From: Gammaproteobacteria bacterium
GTDB taxonomy: Bacteria > Pseudomonadota > Gammaproteobacteria > SZUA-229
Assembly (NCBI GenBank): GCA_026995045.1
Contig: JALWPK010000057.1
Location: 1 to 64,000, forward strand
Length of the DNA: 64,000 nt
Direction of reading: 5' to 3'
The notes under the pieces were generated by a model. It had not been told where the DNA came from. It saw only the letters and a program-made list of their open reading frames with translations, and did no database searches. Shown here in pieces: positions 14,798 through 23,186 of this stretch. A program made the translations under genes and the position numbers. Numbering within the stretch: position 1 is the stretch's first letter; every line of letters starts with the position of its first letter.

Positions 14798-15520
14798 TTA
14801 AAAGGCTGATGCATGTCGAGGTGGTAATGGGCTCTGGCTGTACATGCCCGAAATTGGCGGGCCTGCGTTGTATGTTCTGAAAATAAGCTCTTTATGTTTT
14901 TCTATGAATTGCCTTATGTAGTGTTTGTAAGCGCTGTCCCAGAATGCGTCTGTATTTGAAGCCCCCCATTCCCCCATGGTTGTAAATCCAAAGTTGGCGA
15001 AAGGCAATAGTGGCAACCACGTCAGAAAAGATCTTTGCGCGACATATGTTCCGGTTTTGGTGATGATCTTCCCTCTGTCGTCTTTTGTTTGCAGTTCCAA
15101 TGTTATTCGTGATGACTCGGAGAAATATCCCGGAATGAGGCTGAATGTGAAAAATGACAGCCGGTTCAGGTAGATGAGTGTGTCGTCGTATACCGTGTCT
15201 TCAATCGTTACTGTTAATCGCGGGTACAGGATGATATCGCCGGCGTTTATTTCCTTGATGGTGACAGAGCCGGCTTGTGACATGGCGCTATCGCGGAGCG
15301 CGCTTTCGATCAGGGATGAATATTCAGGTGTGTAAATGGTTATACGTTCATTGATGCCTGGCAGCGTTTCAAAATCACTTATGTCGGGAGTATCCCAGCT
15401 TCTGCCGACGGCGCATCCAGACAAATACAAAACCATGACAAACAACGCCAGGATGTTTGTTGTTGACCTTGTTTCAATCTGGCGCACTGTATTATGTGTA
15501 TCTGGTGGCTTCTTCACCAC
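14798..15520 (-). CDS. Lipoprotein of unknown function
   Basis: This protein of up to 240 residues has a lipobox LSGC (MVLYLSGCAVGR), giving a mature lipoprotein of about 205 residues. The N-region before the hydrophobic core is long, so the true start may be an internal ATG 14 or more residues from the lipobox. The mature part contains ITIYTPEYSSLIESALRD and a hydrophobic FSLIPGYFSES segment. It resembles periplasmic-facing outer-membrane lipoproteins only in general form. It pairs with the exported protein downstream. Confidence 0.55.
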   Translation of the reverse strand: MVKKPPDTHNTVRQIETRSTTNILALFVMVLYLSGCAVGRSWDTPDISDFETLPGINERITIYTPEYSSLIESALRDSAMSQAGSVTIKEINAGDIILYPRLTVTIEDTVYDDTLIYLNRLSFFTFSLIPGYFSESSRITLELQTKDDRGKIITKTGTYVAQRSFLTWLPLLPFANFGFTTMGEWGASNTDAFWDSAYKHYIRQFIEKHKELIFRTYNAGPPISGMYSQSPLPPRHASAF

Positions 15521-15596
15521 AGTTCCTTGTCTGTTTTGCGTATAAACAGGGCCGGGACCAGGGATATGGACGCGTTCACCCTTACTGGTGGTTATG

Positions 15597-17270
15597 TCAC
15601 GCCTTGACGTACTTGTCGCGCAATTCCCGCCTCAGTATTTTGCCTACATTGGTTTTGGGCAGCTCGTCTGCGAAGATGATGTGCTTGGGTACTTTGTAAT
15701 TGGTCAGGCCGTCGCGGCAGAAAGTAATCAGTTCTTCTTCGGTGAGGTTGGGATCTTTTTTGACAACCACGGCCATGACGACTTCGCCGCTCTTCTCATC
15801 GGGCGCGCCGATAACGCCGACTTCGAGCACGCCTTCGTGTTCGGCGATAAAGCCTTCGACTTCATTGGGGAAGACGTTGAAGCCGGATACCAGAATCATG
15901 TCTTTTTTGCGGTCGACAATTTCGACAAAGCCTTTTTCATCCATAAAGCCGATGTCGCCGGTGTGCAGCCAGCCATCGTTGCTGAGCACATTGGCGGTTT
16001 CTTTCGGGCGTTGCCAGTAGCCGCGCATCACCTGCGGGCCACGGATACATATTTCGCCGGTTTTGCCCAGCTCCAGTTGGCGCCAGTCGTCATCCTGTAT
16101 GGAAACTTCGGTGGAAGATATCGGCAGGCCGATTTTGCCGTTGAATTCTTTCAGATCCATCGGGTTCATGCAGGCGGCGGGTGAGGTTTCGGTGAGGCCA
16201 TAGGCTTCGATCAGGGTGGTGCCGGTGATTTCTTTCCAGCGTTGCGCCACGGCGCGTTGCACCGCCATGCCGCCGCCAAGCGCAATAATGAATTTTGAAA
16301 AATCCAGGTTCTTGAATTCCGGCTGGTTGAGCAAACCGTTGAACAAAGTGTTCACACCGGTCATGGCGGCAAAGTCGGTTTTTTGCAGCTCCTTGATAAA
16401 GCCTTTCATGTCGCGCGGGTTGGTAATCAAATGATTTTTCCAGCCGTACAGCATGAAAGTGAGGCAGTTCGCGGTGAGCGAGAAAATGTGATACAGCGGC
16501 AGCGCGGTGATAATGGTTTCCTTACGGTCATCAACCGTGCTGCGAATCCACGCCGACGCCTGCAATACGTTGGACACCATGTTCCGGTTGGTGAGAACCG
16601 CGCCTTTGGATACGCCTGTGGTGCCGCCGGTGTATTGTAAAAAGGCAATGTCTTCATGAGTAGTGGGCACGGTTTCAAAATGGTGTTTGCCGCCCAGTTT
16701 CAGCGCCTGTTTAAAGTTGACGGCGCCCGGCAGCCTGAACGCTGGCGACATTTTTTTCACATATTTGATCACCAGGTTGATGATGGCGGCCTTGGGAAAG
16801 TCGAGCATGTCGCCCATTTTGGTGGTGATGACGTGTTTCACCGGGGTGTCGTCTATCACTTCTTCCAGCACATGCGCGAAGTTTTCCACAATGATGATGG
16901 CTTCGGCGCCGGAGTCGTTAAGCTGGTGCTTGAGTTCGCGCGCGGTGTACAACGGATTGGTGTTCACCACCACCAGCCCGGCGCGCAAAATCGCAAAAAT
17001 TGCAATCGGGTTTTGCAGCAGGTTGGGCATCATCACCGCGACGCGGCTGCCGCGCGGAAGCTGCAGTACATTGTTGAGATAGGACGCCAGCCGCGTGGTG
17101 TAATCGTGCGCCTGCTGAAAGCTGATGTCCTTGCCGAAATTGGAGTAGGCCGACATGTTGGCGTATTTTTTACAGCTGCGGTCAAAAATCTCGGCGACCG
17201 AGTTGTATTCGTCAGGTGAAATTTCGTGCGGGACGCCAGGCGGATAACTTGCTAGCCAGGGTTTTTGCAT
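15597..17270 (-). CDS. fadD: Long-chain fatty acid CoA ligase
   Basis: This 557-residue ANL-superfamily enzyme activates fatty acids to acyl-CoA with ATP. Visible motifs are YTGGTTGVSKGAVLTN (phosphate-binding loop), EAYGLTETSP, GWLHTGDIG, VDRKKDMILVSGFNVFP and the C-terminal catalytic lysine region LPKTNVGKILRREL. The start ATG 17270 (MQKPWLASYPPGV) aligns with the E. coli FadD start and has GGAG seven bases upstream; the in-frame ATG 17291 lacks this. It is a single-gene unit on the minus strand. With FadL and the lipase at 28721-32224 it forms an import route for long-chain fatty acids. Confidence 0.93.
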   Translation of the reverse strand: MQKPWLASYPPGVPHEISPDEYNSVAEIFDRSCKKYANMSAYSNFGKDISFQQAHDYTTRLASYLNNVLQLPRGSRVAVMMPNLLQNPIAIFAILRAGLVVVNTNPLYTARELKHQLNDSGAEAIIIVENFAHVLEEVIDDTPVKHVITTKMGDMLDFPKAAIINLVIKYVKKMSPAFRLPGAVNFKQALKLGGKHHFETVPTTHEDIAFLQYTGGTTGVSKGAVLTNRNMVSNVLQASAWIRSTVDDRKETIITALPLYHIFSLTANCLTFMLYGWKNHLITNPRDMKGFIKELQKTDFAAMTGVNTLFNGLLNQPEFKNLDFSKFIIALGGGMAVQRAVAQRWKEITGTTLIEAYGLTETSPAACMNPMDLKEFNGKIGLPISSTEVSIQDDDWRQLELGKTGEICIRGPQVMRGYWQRPKETANVLSNDGWLHTGDIGFMDEKGFVEIVDRKKDMILVSGFNVFPNEVEGFIAEHEGVLEVGVIGAPDEKSGEVVMAVVVKKDPNLTEEELITFCRDGLTNYKVPKHIIFADELPKTNVGKILRRELRDKYVKA

Positions 17271-17338
17271 GGTGGTGCTCCAATCGTCCATTGTTGTTAT
17301 TGCCCCTAGAATACCGCCAAGCGGACGTTAATGCACCC

Positions 17339-18601
17339 TTAATTATCCCGCCACCAGAGCGACAGTTCAGGAATATAAGTAATTAATAATAACCAGATTA
17401 ACATAATGGTCAGAAACGGCAGGGTAGAACGAAACAGGGTGAGAATGGGCTTGTTGAAACGCTGGCTGGCGATGAACAGATTAATGCCGACTGGCGGCGT
17501 GCAATAGCCGATTTCGAGGTTGGCCAGAAAAATAATGCCGAGGTGCACCGGGTTAACGCCATATTGCAGCGCCAGCGGTAGAATCAGCGGGGTGACAACG
17601 ACAATGGCGGAAAAAATATCCATCATCGCGCCGACAATCAGCAGGAACAGGTTGAGCAGCAACAGGAACTGCAACTGATTATCGACCAGCGGCTGGATCG
17701 CTTCCAGCAAGCGCATGGGCGCCTGCGCGTCCACCAGAATGTTGGTGAGGCCCAGCGCAATCAGCAAAATAACCAGCAGGCTGCCGAACAACACACAACT
17801 TTCCACCAGAATGCCAAACAGATGCTTGCGCAAATTCAGCTCGCGGTAAATCACACATTCGATAAACAGCACATAGGTGGCGGTGAACGCCGCCGCTTCC
17901 GTTATGGAAACAAAGCCGCCAAGAATGCCGCCCACCAGAAATACCGGCAGCAGTAAATCCCAGCCACAGGCTTTGGCGGTGACCAGCATGCGATGTGGAT
18001 GAAAGTTGTGGCGCGGCACATGAAACCTGCGCCCCTGATAAATACTGTACAGCGACAGCATCGCCAGCAACAGCATGCCGGGAACCAGGCCGGCGAGGAA
18101 CAGCTGGTCGATGCCAACATCGGCGACAATGCCAAACACCAGAATGGCGAGGCTGGGCGGAAACAGCAGGCCGAGCGAACCGGAGGTGGTGAGCAGGCCC
18201 AGACTGAAATTTTCCTGGTAATGCTCCAGCTTCAGAACCGGATACAACAGCCCGCCCAGCGCCAGGATGGTCACCCCGGAGGCGCCGGAGAACATGGTGA
18301 AAAAGGCGCAGGCCGTGAGGCTGACAATCGCCAGTCCGCCCGGCAGCCAGCCAAACGTGGCGCGGTAGAACGCCACCAGCCGCCGTGGCGCGCCGCCGGT
18401 GGACATGGCGACGCCGGCGAGAATAAACAACGGAATCGCAATCATGCTGGGGGTGGCGGCGAGCCGGTTCATTTCGATAATCAGCAGGTCGGGGCTGAGG
18501 TCGGTGGCGATGCTGGCGAGAATGCCGCCGGCGCCCAGCACCACAAACAATGGCGCGCCGATCAGGGCGATGAGCGCCAGCACGATGACCAGCGCCGTCA
18601 T
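17339..18601 (-). CDS. dctM: TRAP transporter large membrane subunit
   Basis: This protein of about 420 residues has many membrane helices, the DctM (PF06808) type. Visible segments include FILAGVAMSTGG, FTMFSGASGVTILALGGLLYP, GLLTTSGSLGLLFPPSLAI and the C-terminal LGIIFLANLEIGYCTPPVGINLF. It forms the sodium-coupled channel of the transporter with DctQ. The start ATG 18601 overlaps the dctQ stop in an ATGA. Earlier in-frame codons read through dctQ and are rejected. Confidence 0.9.
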   Translation of the reverse strand: MTALVIVLALIALIGAPLFVVLGAGGILASIATDLSPDLLIIEMNRLAATPSMIAIPLFILAGVAMSTGGAPRRLVAFYRATFGWLPGGLAIVSLTACAFFTMFSGASGVTILALGGLLYPVLKLEHYQENFSLGLLTTSGSLGLLFPPSLAILVFGIVADVGIDQLFLAGLVPGMLLLAMLSLYSIYQGRRFHVPRHNFHPHRMLVTAKACGWDLLLPVFLVGGILGGFVSITEAAAFTATYVLFIECVIYRELNLRKHLFGILVESCVLFGSLLVILLIALGLTNILVDAQAPMRLLEAIQPLVDNQLQFLLLLNLFLLIVGAMMDIFSAIVVVTPLILPLALQYGVNPVHLGIIFLANLEIGYCTPPVGINLFIASQRFNKPILTLFRSTLPFLTIMLIWLLLITYIPELSLWWRDN

Positions 18602-19059
18602 GCCGGCTCCCGGTAAAAGCAGGCGAGCAAAAAGTGCAGGCACATCATGCTGAAACTGACAGGGTAGGCCAGCACAAACGGCAACGTCCAGCGTTCGTTG
18701 GGGGGGGCATATTGCCATTCATCCATGCAAAAAATCACCGAGTAATAGACCAGCGCGGCGGCGACAGCGGCGGCAAACAGCAACAACGGAATGCGCATCA
18801 GCTGTTGTTGGCGGGCGCTCATAATCGTGGTGAGCGCATCAATCTTGATGTGACGGCTTTCATAACTGGCCACCGCCGCGCCCATCAGTCCGGCGACGAT
18901 TAACAGATGGCGATTCAGCAGCTCAATTTGTGGAAAGCCGGTATCGAAAAAATTGCGGGTGAGGATTTGCAGCAGCGACAGCAGCAGCATCAGTAACAGG
19001 CTGAACGCTGCAACAAAACGCTCGGCGCTGGCCAGGGTGTTGTCAAGCCGGGCGAACAA
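18598..19059 (-). CDS. dctQ: TRAP transporter small membrane subunit
   Basis: This 153-residue protein has four membrane helices, the DctQ (PF04290) type: LLLMLLLSLLQILTRNFF, RHLLIVAGLMGAAVASYESRHIKID, a third helix and a C-terminal one. The ESRHIKID segment is typical of the family. It is coupled to dctM by a four-base overlap and starts one base after the dctP stop. Confidence 0.88.
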   Translation of the reverse strand: MFARLDNTLASAERFVAAFSLLLMLLLSLLQILTRNFFDTGFPQIELLNRHLLIVAGLMGAAVASYESRHIKIDALTTIMSARQQQLMRIPLLLFAAAVAAALVYYSVIFCMDEWQYAPPNERWTLPFVLAYPVSFSMMCLHFLLACFYREPA

Positions 19060-19060
19060 G

Positions 19061-20107
19061 TCAGTTCACGGCAGTGTTGCCGCCGGAATGCGCCGCCCGT
19101 TGCCGCTGGCGGTATTGTTCCAGCAATTGCCGGGTTTGTTCAAAAATGTCTGCGGGAATGTAGTCGGTGTCACGCAAATGTTTGGCGGCCTTGTCGCGGA
19201 TGGCGATAAATTCTTGCTCGGACGCCTCTTCCCAATTCCATAAAAAGGTTATGCCGTTTTGCTCCAGCAGTTTTTTGCTGCGCTGGTTTTCCGTGCGCGC
19301 CTGTTCGCGAATTGCGGCGCTCATGCGCGCGCCGGATGTTTTCAGCAGCCGCTTCAGGTCATCCGGCAGCTTGTTGAAAAACCGGTTGCTGACCACCAGG
19401 CCGCCTATCGCATTGGTTACCGCGATATGGGTGCCGTATTTGAGCTGGGTGTACCACTGCAATGCAATCGCGCCAAAGGTGGAGACGTACACCGTGTCGA
19501 TGCTGCCGTGTTTGGCCGACAGTTGTGGGTAAACGTCGATGATGGACAGTGGCACCGGCGCAATGTCGGCGGCTTCGAAAAACGCTTCGCCCAGCGGGTC
19601 GCCCTGCCACAGCCAGATGTGGCGTTTGCGCATGTCATCAAGCGAGGACACCGGGTACTTGGAGAACAGGTGGATGAAACCGATTTCCGGCCAGCCCAGC
19701 AGTTCGAAACCGTTTTCACGAAAGCCTTTTTCAAACGCGGGCATCATATGGTCGCGCACATAATCGGATTCATCCGTGTCCTTGAACAGAAACGGCACTT
19801 CCAGCACACGCGCCGGCGAATAGATTCGGCCGATGCCATAGCCGGTAAACAGACCGCCGTGCAACTGGCCCTTGCGAATCTTGCGCAGCACGTCGGGTTC
19901 GTCGCCCATCACGCCTCCGGGATACATCTTGAACTTGAGGCGACCGTCGCTTTCACGTTCGACCTCCCTGATCCAGTCGTCGAGTATTTTGGTCCACGAA
20001 GTACCGGTGGGAATCAGCGTGGCGAATTTGAGGGTGTAAACGGTTTTGGCGTTAAGGCTTAACGCGGTGAGCAAAAGCGAGCAGAAAAGCAGCGCTCTTA
20101 AAACCAT
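19061..20107 (-). CDS. dctP: TRAP transporter substrate-binding protein
   Basis: This 348-residue periplasmic receptor has a signal peptide (cleavage near ALSLNAKT), then LKFATLIPTGTSWTKILDDW and the domain-crossing FGAIALQWYTQLKYGT and TNAIGGLVVSNRFFNKLPDDLK, the DctP (PF03480) pattern. The conserved arginine region (RKGQLHGGLFTGYG) should bind a carboxylate-type ligand. It overlaps the TatT gene by 10 bases. Confidence 0.9.
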   Translation of the reverse strand: MVLRALLFCSLLLTALSLNAKTVYTLKFATLIPTGTSWTKILDDWIREVERESDGRLKFKMYPGGVMGDEPDVLRKIRKGQLHGGLFTGYGIGRIYSPARVLEVPFLFKDTDESDYVRDHMMPAFEKGFRENGFELLGWPEIGFIHLFSKYPVSSLDDMRKRHIWLWQGDPLGEAFFEAADIAPVPLSIIDVYPQLSAKHGSIDTVYVSTFGAIALQWYTQLKYGTHIAVTNAIGGLVVSNRFFNKLPDDLKRLLKTSGARMSAAIREQARTENQRSKKLLEQNGITFLWNWEEASEQEFIAIRDKAAKHLRDTDYIPADIFEQTRQLLEQYRQRQRAAHSGGNTAVN

Positions 20108-20952
20108 GATGACTCCCGGGTGAGCAGCGTCCTGGCCTTGCGTTTGGCGATCTGGTTCATCAGCGCCATGTCAGGGTCGAGATCATCCGGCGCGTTCTCG
20201 ACCCGGGTCAGCAGCTGGTTGAATTTCTTTTTGTCGAACCGCTGGCGCTCCAGATATTGCGCCTGCAGTACATCGACAATCAGCAGATTGTTGTCGTTGA
20301 TTTCACGCGCGCGGTTGAAATGCTGTTCCGCCTTTTTAAAATCACCGCCAAACATCGGCGCCCGCGCGCCGTAGTACACGCCGAAATACATGTGCGCGCC
20401 GCCGTAATAAAAGGTTTCATCCAGCTCCAGCACGCGGCGCATCAGCGCGGTGGTTTTGGGCAGCGCGATAATGCCTTCCGGCTTGTCGCGGTTAATGTCG
20501 ACCCATTTCGCCCAGTTACTGGCGGTCCAGAACAGCGCGGCGACATCATCCTTGTCCAGCTTTTTGAGTTCTGCTTCAAGCTTGTCCTGCGACAGCGAGG
20601 CGGCGTCACTCATGCCCAGCAGCCGCAGCGCGGTGAAGCCGTGCTTCATGCCGCGAATATAAAACCTTGCCGCGCGCAGTGGGCGGGTGTCCTCATTAAA
20701 ACCGTAAGCCAGCCCATAGTAGCCTTGCGCGGCGTAGGTGTGCAGCGTGGCATTGTCCGGGTCTAGCTGAATCATGCCCTCCAGCATTTTCAGGTTGGCG
20801 GGAATCGCGGCTTCCGCCAGATCCAGGTCAGTTTCCTGATTCATCGCATGAATGCCGCCTTCCAGCATGGGCATGGAAGCGCGCACCATCATTTCGTTCA
20901 TTGAACAGGCAGACAGCGTTAGCAGGATTAGACTGACAACAAGTAAGCGCAT
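20098..20952 (-). CDS. TRAP-associated TatT lipoprotein
   Basis: This 284-residue protein has a lipobox LSAC (MRLLVVSLILLTLSACSMNE) and helical TPR-like repeats (YAAQGYYGLAYGFNEDTRPLRA, KKAEQHFNRAREINDN). This is the TatT component of TPAT-type TRAP transporters (PF16811). TatT rings bind the substrate receptor in the periplasm, and such systems are suspected to carry hydrophobic ligands. It is the first gene of the four-gene TRAP operon. Confidence 0.85.
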   Translation of the reverse strand: MRLLVVSLILLTLSACSMNEMMVRASMPMLEGGIHAMNQETDLDLAEAAIPANLKMLEGMIQLDPDNATLHTYAAQGYYGLAYGFNEDTRPLRAARFYIRGMKHGFTALRLLGMSDAASLSQDKLEAELKKLDKDDVAALFWTASNWAKWVDINRDKPEGIIALPKTTALMRRVLELDETFYYGGAHMYFGVYYGARAPMFGGDFKKAEQHFNRAREINDNNLLIVDVLQAQYLERQRFDKKKFNQLLTRVENAPDDLDPDMALMNQIAKRKARTLLTRESSWF

Positions 20953-21254
20953 GATTATCCGTGTGTTTTACCTGCTCAAACTTTACCCTATTGAGAGGGC
21001 GGGGTGTAGTAAAAGTTTTGTTACTTGTGGGGTTGAGGATTATGTCATTGAATGAGGGCGGCCAGGAGTTGTGAATACGAATCGCCAGTGGAGTGGCAAC
21101 CGTATCAATATGCCCCATCCCGTCATGGCGAGGAGAGATAGCGACGCAGCCATCTCGTGAAGGAAACACCGCTTATAATTGTCGTGAGGGAGAGCGGCAT
21201 CGCGGGATGTGAGATTTTGCACACCCACAGGCGCGCTTTTTACGCCCGCTTTAG
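20953..21254. other. Intergenic stretch with a degenerate 'CGTCATTGCGAG' repeat
   Basis: No gene is supported. At 21121-21157 the sequence CGTCATGGCGAGGAGAGATA with GCGACGCAGCCATCTCG resembles the widespread bacterial intergenic repeat CGTCATTGCGAG...GCGACGCGGCAATCTC. A partly complementary copy (GTCGTGAGGGAGAGCGGCAT) follows at about 21181-21205, so an imperfect hairpin is possible. Confidence 0.45.
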
Positions 21255-21497
21255 TTACTTGCCAGCATTTTTTTGGTGCGCAACATACTCATCAAGTAGC
21301 TGCCGAATCATCTTTTGATACTGCATGTGATGCTTTTTGGCGACTTCTTTGAAATAAGCCACGCTCTCAGAGCTGAGAGATATAGTGACTTTTGTGTTTT
21401 TTTGTTTAAGCGCCAGTTCTTCAGGTGAAGGTAAAAAGTCAGGGACAACTTTCAGATCACCCAAAGGCTCATTGCTATATTGAATTGGTTTGCTCAT
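21255..21497 (-). CDS. brnA: BrnA-family antitoxin
   Basis: This 80-residue protein starts at MSKPIQYSNEPLGD. The C-terminal half KVTISLSSESVAYFKEVAKK and YQKMIRQLLDEYVAHQ is the ribbon-helix-helix of BrnA (PF14384). It binds DNA and neutralises BrnT. The start ATG 21497 lies inside the brnT 3' end (23-base overlap), the known brnTA arrangement with the toxin first. Earlier in-frame codons lack the usual start. Confidence 0.85.
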   Translation of the reverse strand: MSKPIQYSNEPLGDLKVVPDFLPSPEELALKQKNTKVTISLSSESVAYFKEVAKKHHMQYQKMIRQLLDEYVAHQKNAGK

Positions 21498-21765
21498 AGA
21501 TCTTTTTACCTTTACGCCAATAACCTGCGCCAAATATACGGATGCGACCAGACCGATAAGTAAACCGTACAGTGAGAATGCCTGTGCCTTGCTGGTTTAG
21601 ACCAAAACAGTAATATCGCTTTTCATGTTGGCTGCGAGCCAGATCTTCAGCAATGACACGATTGTGATCCAGGAAAGCATACTGTGCTTCATAGAATGTA
21701 ACTCCATGTTTTTGTTGGTCTTCATCATTTTTTGCTTCATCCCACTCGAAGTTTGGCTTACTCAT
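21475..21765 (-). CDS. brnT: BrnT-family ribonuclease toxin
   Basis: This 96-residue protein has the BrnT (DUF497, PF04365) pattern: FEWDEAKNDEDQQKHGVTF, EAQYAFLDHNRVI, RYYCFGLNQQGTGILTVRFTYR and IRIFGAGYWRKGKKIYE. The WDEAK and Arg/Lys-rich end match the RelE-like catalytic fold that cleaves RNA. It is the first gene of the pair, as usual for brnTA. An 18-bp palindrome 20 bases upstream is a likely autoregulatory operator. Confidence 0.88.
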   Translation of the reverse strand: MSKPNFEWDEAKNDEDQQKHGVTFYEAQYAFLDHNRVIAEDLARSQHEKRYYCFGLNQQGTGILTVRFTYRSGRIRIFGAGYWRKGKKIYEQTNSI

Positions 21766-21784
21766 GGGGTAAATATAGCACTGG

Positions 21785-21802
21785 TATGGCTAAATAGCCA
21801 TA
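21785..21802 (-). promoter_or_regulatory. Palindromic operator in front of brnT
   Basis: TATGGCTA (21785-21792) and TAGCCATA (21795-21802) form a perfect inverted repeat with a two-base centre, 20 bases upstream of the brnT ATG. A likely -10 (TATATT on the minus strand near 21769-21774) lies between it and the gene. BrnA-BrnT complexes are known to repress their own promoter, so this is the expected position for their site. Confidence 0.55.
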
Positions 21803-22070
21803 TCTTATTTTATGGTGTGCTAACGACAAGGCTTACGGCCCCATATGGCAGAAGCATGGCGCCATGCGGGCAGCGGTGGGGCCGCAATAAGAGACCCTCA
21901 ATATGTGTTTGCTGTAAGCGGCTGCCTTAACGGCGACCATGACAGACGAAGTAGCCGATTTTGTTCATTGTTTTATTTTTGGTTAATCCGTTAACCGAAA
22001 AGAATCTTTATTACCTATTGACAGGGTCGCGGCTCATATGTGTTATGGCTTCCCTAATCAGTAGTTTAAT
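21803..22070. other. Intergenic stretch with a GC-rich cruciform
   Basis: CGGCCCCA (21836-21843) faces TGGGGCCG (21877-21884), and inside it CATGGCGCCATG (21855-21866) is a perfect palindrome. TGCTAACGAC just before it resembles an attC left end, but no GTTRRRY end follows. No gene is visible. Confidence 0.45.
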
Positions 22071-22122
22071 AAGGTTGACAAAACGAATAATAAGGTTGAC
22101 AATATAGGGCATAAGGTTGACA
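22071..22122 (+). promoter_or_regulatory. Three direct repeats AAGGTTGACA at exact 21-bp spacing
   Basis: AAGGTTGACA occurs at 22071-22080, 22092-22101 and 22113-22122, so repeat starts are 21 bp apart, two turns of DNA, placing all copies on one helix face. The shared core is ATAAGGTTGACA for the second and third copies, and nearly so for the first. They lie 27-78 bases before ATG 22149. The likely reader is the winged-helix domain of the downstream protein (inference). Each copy contains TTGACA, the -35 consensus. Confidence 0.75.
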
Positions 22123-22148
22123 CATAACTCACTGTTTGTATTGTATTT

Positions 22149-23186
22149 ATGGTCGGAATCAGAAAAAGAGGCGAGGAAATACGGCAGTTTATCCTCGACA
22201 ACACAGAACATCACCCTAAAGATGTGGTGAAAATGGCTGCCCATAATTTTGGCATATCCAGGCAGGCCGTCAACAAGCACGTAAAGCGTCTAGTTGAACA
22301 GAAGGCTCTACTCGTAAAAGGGTCGACGCGTAATCGCCATTACATTCTGCATCCCCTTGTCCAATGGGAGCATATTTATGCTCTTGATGGGACGCTAGAA
22401 GAGGATGTTGTTTGGAGAAATGATATCGTTTCGTTGCTAGGTGAGTTACCAAATAACGTTATTGATATTTGGCATTATGGTTTCACAGAGATTCTTAATA
22501 ATGCAATTGATCACTCATCTGGACAGAACGTTTCGGTACAAGTAAAAAAAACGGCGTCCAGTTGTGAGATTGTGGTCTACGACAATGGGGAAGGTATATT
22601 TAAGAAGATTCAACGAGAGTTGAATCTATACGATGAAAGACATTCGGTTCTTGAATTAGCGAAAGGGAAGCTTACGACGGATCCGGATAATCATACGGGC
22701 GAAGGTATCTTCTTTAGTTCAAGGATGTTCGATGATTTTCGAATATTGTCTGGCAACGTCTATTTTTCACATACTCATGATGAGGTAGAAGACTGGATAA
22801 TTGAAAATCAACGCTATCAATCAGGGACAGGTGTGTTTATGGAATTAAATAATAATACTGCACGAACTGCGAAGCAGATTTTTGATAGCTTCACTTCTGA
22901 CGATGACTATGGTTTTACTAAAACCGTGGTCCCGGTTCGCCTAGCGCAATATGGCGACGAGAAGCTTGTTTCGAGATCTCAGGCCAAACGACTATTAGAT
23001 AGAGTAGATAGATTCAGAACTGTTATATTTGACTTCGCTGAAGTGGATTCTATCGGTCAAGCATTTGCTGATGAAGTATTTCGTGTATTTCAACATCGGC
23101 ATCCCGATATTGAGCTGATCTATCTCAACACAACCAAGTCTGTTCAAGAAATGATAAATCGCGCCATTCATCGACCTGAGTCCTAA
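22149..23186 (+). CDS. HTH-HATPase-STAS-like (DUF4325) regulatory protein
   Basis: This 345-residue protein has three parts. Residues 1-70 form a winged helix (FGISRQAVNKHVKRLVEQKALL). Residues 95-230 are a GHKL/HATPase fold with N-box GFTEILNNAIDHS, G1 box VVYDNGEGIF and G2 HTGEGIFFSSRMF. Residues 255-340 are a STAS-like domain (VIFDFAEVDSIGQAFADEVFRVFQ), the DUF4325 (PF14213) type. It is in effect a DNA-binding domain joined to an anti-sigma-type kinase fold and its antagonist-like partner. There is no His-phosphotransfer domain or membrane segment. AT-rich; no ribosome site at the ATG, so leaderless translation is possible. Function unknown. Confidence 0.75.
   Translation: MVGIRKRGEEIRQFILDNTEHHPKDVVKMAAHNFGISRQAVNKHVKRLVEQKALLVKGSTRNRHYILHPLVQWEHIYALDGTLEEDVVWRNDIVSLLGELPNNVIDIWHYGFTEILNNAIDHSSGQNVSVQVKKTASSCEIVVYDNGEGIFKKIQRELNLYDERHSVLELAKGKLTTDPDNHTGEGIFFSSRMFDDFRILSGNVYFSHTHDEVEDWIIENQRYQSGTGVFMELNNNTARTAKQIFDSFTSDDDYGFTKTVVPVRLAQYGDEKLVSRSQAKRLLDRVDRFRTVIFDFAEVDSIGQAFADEVFRVFQHRHPDIELIYLNTTKSVQEMINRAIHRPES

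Noticed and set aside
21817-21890. attC-like element TGCTAACGAC plus GC-rich hairpin between brnTA and the HTH-HATPase gene
   Set aside because: The hairpin is good, but no GTTRRRY end follows and the flanking genes do not stop or start as cassette genes do. Listed only as a cruciform.
22117-22145. Third TTGACA with TATTGT as the promoter of the HTH-HATPase gene
   Set aside because: The start would fall at or after ATG 22149, so it can hardly be the main promoter unless translation begins further inside.
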